Source: Pontibacter sp. SGAir0037
GTDB taxonomy: Bacteria > Bacteroidota > Bacteroidia > Cytophagales > Hymenobacteraceae
Length of the DNA stretch: 64,000 nt
Assembly (NCBI RefSeq): GCF_005491705.1
Contig: NZ_CP028092.1
Span: 3,410,001-3,474,000, forward strand
Direction: 5' to 3'
Shown piece after piece: positions 62,207-64,000 of the stretch (position 1 is the first letter of the stretch; the number at the start of each line of letters is the position of its first letter). The notes below the pieces were generated by a model. That model was given only the letters and a program-made list of their open reading frames with translations, did no database searches and was not told the DNA's origin. The translations under genes were made by a program, and so were the position numbers.

Positions 62207-64000
62207 ATGCCGGATCTGATCTTATACCTGCTGAAAGTAAACATCGCACTGGTACTGTTTTACCTGGTGTATCGCTTTGTGCTGCGACGGCTAACCTTCT
62301 ATAACCTCAATCGCTGCTTTCTGATCTTTGGGATACTGTTTTCCATAGTTTATCCTTTTGTAGATCTTACAGAATTCACTGCTCAAAACCCGCAGCTTAC
62401 TGAAAAGCTGGTAATAGTTTCTGCGCCATGGCCAACTGTTACGCATGCTCCCACGCAAACGCCTGCCTTTAATCTTTGGCAACTACCAGTTTATATATTT
62501 GCAACAGGGGCAGCAGTTATGCTTCTCCGCTTTCTACTACAAATCCTTTCGCTCTACAAGCTGCATACACAGTCAATCAAGTCGCGGCTACTTGAGTTTG
62601 ATTTCAGGCGGGTTCAGGAAGATGTTAATCCATTTTCCTTCTGGCAAACCATCTATTTAAATCCAGGCACACTCCACACAACCGAATTAGTACCCATCCT
62701 TCGCCACGAACAGGTGCATGTAAAGGGGTGGCATACGCTGGATGTACTGCTTTTTGAGTTACTGACTATATTTTCCTGGTTTAACCCAGGTGTATGGTTT
62801 ATGAAGTCAGCTATGAAACAGAACCTGGAGTTTATTGCCGACAGAAAGGTATTGCAAAGCGGCCTCGACAGCAAAGCTTACCAGTACAGCCTGATCAGGG
62901 TAAGCAGTTTATCACAGGGTACAGCTTTGGCTAACAATTTTAATTTTTTAACTATAAAAAAACGTATCGCTATGATGAACAAGAATCCGAGTACCCGAGC
63001 AAATTTACTTCGGTTCCTGGTGGTATTTCCAGTTGCTGCTGTACTTGTAGTAGTTTTCAACAGTGTTGCTCAAACTACAGAAAATCAGCAATTAAAAGAG
63101 CCTGTTATAACTAGAGTTGTAACAGAGGTACCAATTGAGAAATCGAAAGAATATATGGAAGTGGCACCAAAGGTTTTCATAAAAAACTCTCTCAATTTAG
63201 AATACGTCGTTTGGCAGGCTACAACTGAAACTTTAATAATTAAACCAAAAGGGCACCAGGAAGAATCCTATCGAATAAAGAATGAACAAGATGTAGCAAC
63301 TGCTACGCAAAAATATGGCCTACGCTTAACTGCACCTGATAAAGCAAAAAGCATTACCCAAACAGAAGAACATCTCTTTATTTTAGAAGATAATCCATAC
63401 TATCAGAACAAAGCAAATTTACCACAAGACTATAAAGCCTTCTTAAAAAGAAACCCAACTATAGAAAAAGTTGGCTGGAAGTTTGATAACGAACAGGATT
63501 TCAATTTACAATCAATCGTAATTTACTTGAAATCCGGAGGCTCAGAAGTATACAATTACAGTGACAGCAAAAGCATAGCCACTGCTAAAAGTAAGTACGG
63601 AGAGCTACCGAACCTACCTCCTCCGCCGCCACCAGTGCCTGCTAAAGAAGAGTTACCTCCGCCGCCTCCACCAGCACCGTCTAAGGAGCAACTTCCACCA
63701 CCTCCTCCGCCTGTAAAGCAGGACACTCCGCATCCTTCTATACTCCTGGAAGATCAAAACTCCATTACCTGCATCTTTCGGCCTGCATCCATGACAAGCG
63801 ATGAACTTAATGCGGCTCATAGCGCTTTTAAAGAAAAAGGCTTTAAGTTCTCTTTTAACAAATCCTTTTCTAATGGCAAGCTGTCAGGCATAGAACTTGC
63901 CCTATTTTCGCAAGATGAAAGTGGTAAATTAACAGGCTCTTATAATTTAGAAGAACTAAAAAAGGAAAAGAGAGTGATTGTGCTTCAGGCGAACAAACTA
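62207..64000 (+). CDS. M56 family metallopeptidase (BlaR1/MecR1-like), partial
   Basis: ATG 62207 opens a frame that stays open for 598 codons to the window end. Membrane segments at about residues 5-20, 35-52, 92-115 and 275-290 surround the zinc motif RHEQVH (His167, Glu168, His171) with Glu208 in NLEFIAD as likely third ligand. After the last membrane segment comes a periplasmic part with several small repeats and a Pro-rich linker (residues about 470-508) made of three units of LPPPPPP followed by short charged spacers. It presumably senses an envelope signal and inactivates the BlaI-type repressor. The C-terminus lies outside the window. Confidence 0.88.
   Translation, partial: MPDLILYLLKVNIALVLFYLVYRFVLRRLTFYNLNRCFLIFGILFSIVYPFVDLTEFTAQNPQLTEKLVIVSAPWPTVTHAPTQTPAFNLWQLPVYIFATGAAVMLLRFLLQILSLYKLHTQSIKSRLLEFDFRRVQEDVNPFSFWQTIYLNPGTLHTTELVPILRHEQVHVKGWHTLDVLLFELLTIFSWFNPGVWFMKSAMKQNLEFIADRKVLQSGLDSKAYQYSLIRVSSLSQGTALANNFNFLTIKKRIAMMNKNPSTRANLLRFLVVFPVAAVLVVVFNSVAQTTENQQLKEPVITRVVTEVPIEKSKEYMEVAPKVFIKNSLNLEYVVWQATTETLIIKPKGHQEESYRIKNEQDVATATQKYGLRLTAPDKAKSITQTEEHLFILEDNPYYQNKANLPQDYKAFLKRNPTIEKVGWKFDNEQDFNLQSIVIYLKSGGSEVYNYSDSKSIATAKSKYGELPNLPPPPPPVPAKEELPPPPPPAPSKEQLPPPPPPVKQDTPHPSILLEDQNSITCIFRPASMTSDELNAAHSAFKEKGFKFSFNKSFSNGKLSGIELALFSQDESGKLTGSYNLEELKKEKRVIVLQANKL

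Noticed and set aside
63618..63712. CRISPR-like short repeats
   Set aside because: The repeats are coding proline-rich units in frame in the M56 gene, with unequal spacers; no CRISPR array is present anywhere in the window.

Overview
The window is chromosomal DNA from a member of the Bacteroidota. Gene content and protein style point to the Cytophagales, probably a Pontibacter-like Hymenobacteraceae; this placement is inference, because no rRNA is present. The evidence is: a TonB receptor with a carboxypeptidase-like N-terminal domain, LytTR/LytS two-component pairs, an FSPDDDGYDD-type C-terminal secretion-associated domain, a BlaI/M56 pair, lipoproteins with short signal peptides, few Shine-Dalgarno sequences, and promoters of the TTG-N19/20-TAnnTTTG type seen at several sites. 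Most of it is ordinary chromosome carrying housekeeping genes: asd, scpA, dxs, queG, ruvB, guaB, recA, an RluA pseudouridine synthase and a glutaryl-CoA-dehydrogenase-like enzyme. There is one IS3-family insertion near the right end.

Layout. 1-8.7 kb: a lipoprotein, a Rieske protein, an amino-acid permease, a GH1 glycosidase, a glycosyltransferase/LpxH-like phosphoesterase pair, and a hydrolase/small protein/FAD oxidoreductase operon. 8.7-17.7 kb: a zinc dipeptidyl-peptidase-III-like lipoprotein, a large lamin-tail surface protein, asd, a DUF2975 membrane protein paired with a small HTH regulator, and an FAD monooxygenase. 18-30 kb: a flippase-like membrane protein, scpA, dxs, a hydrolase/MFS pair, a LysM protein, queG, ruvB, a freestanding tRNA-like RNA with an abnormally long variable region, and the acyl-CoA dehydrogenase. 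30-39 kb: a TonB receptor behind a TPP riboswitch, a LytS/LytTR pair, an NadR-type kinase, a 58-residue small protein, and PnuC. 39-49.6 kb: guaB, an RsbU/RsbV/RsbW-type partner-switching cassette, two PpiC foldases (one carrying an inserted OmpA-like domain), and a MoxR ATPase. 49.6-58.6 kb: an SDR, a GNAT, recA, DUF3108, a PhoB/PhoR-like pair, and a decaying LytTR/TlpA/histidine-kinase locus. 58.6-64 kb: RluA, the IS3 element, a quinone oxidoreductase, and BlaI with an M56 peptidase that runs off the window end.

Themes. Several units suggest cofactor acquisition: thiamine through the TPP-controlled receptor, and nicotinamide riboside through PnuC plus the NadR-like kinase. Others deal with the envelope: two foldases, DPP-III-like and lamin-tail secreted proteins, and the LpxH-like phosphoesterase/glycosyltransferase pair. 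The signals most worth a second look are the tRNA-like RNA at 28.6 kb, two strong palindromes laid over promoters (1.04 kb and 15.55 kb), the PpiC/OmpA domain insertion, and the frameshift and deletion damage at 57.7-58.35 kb.
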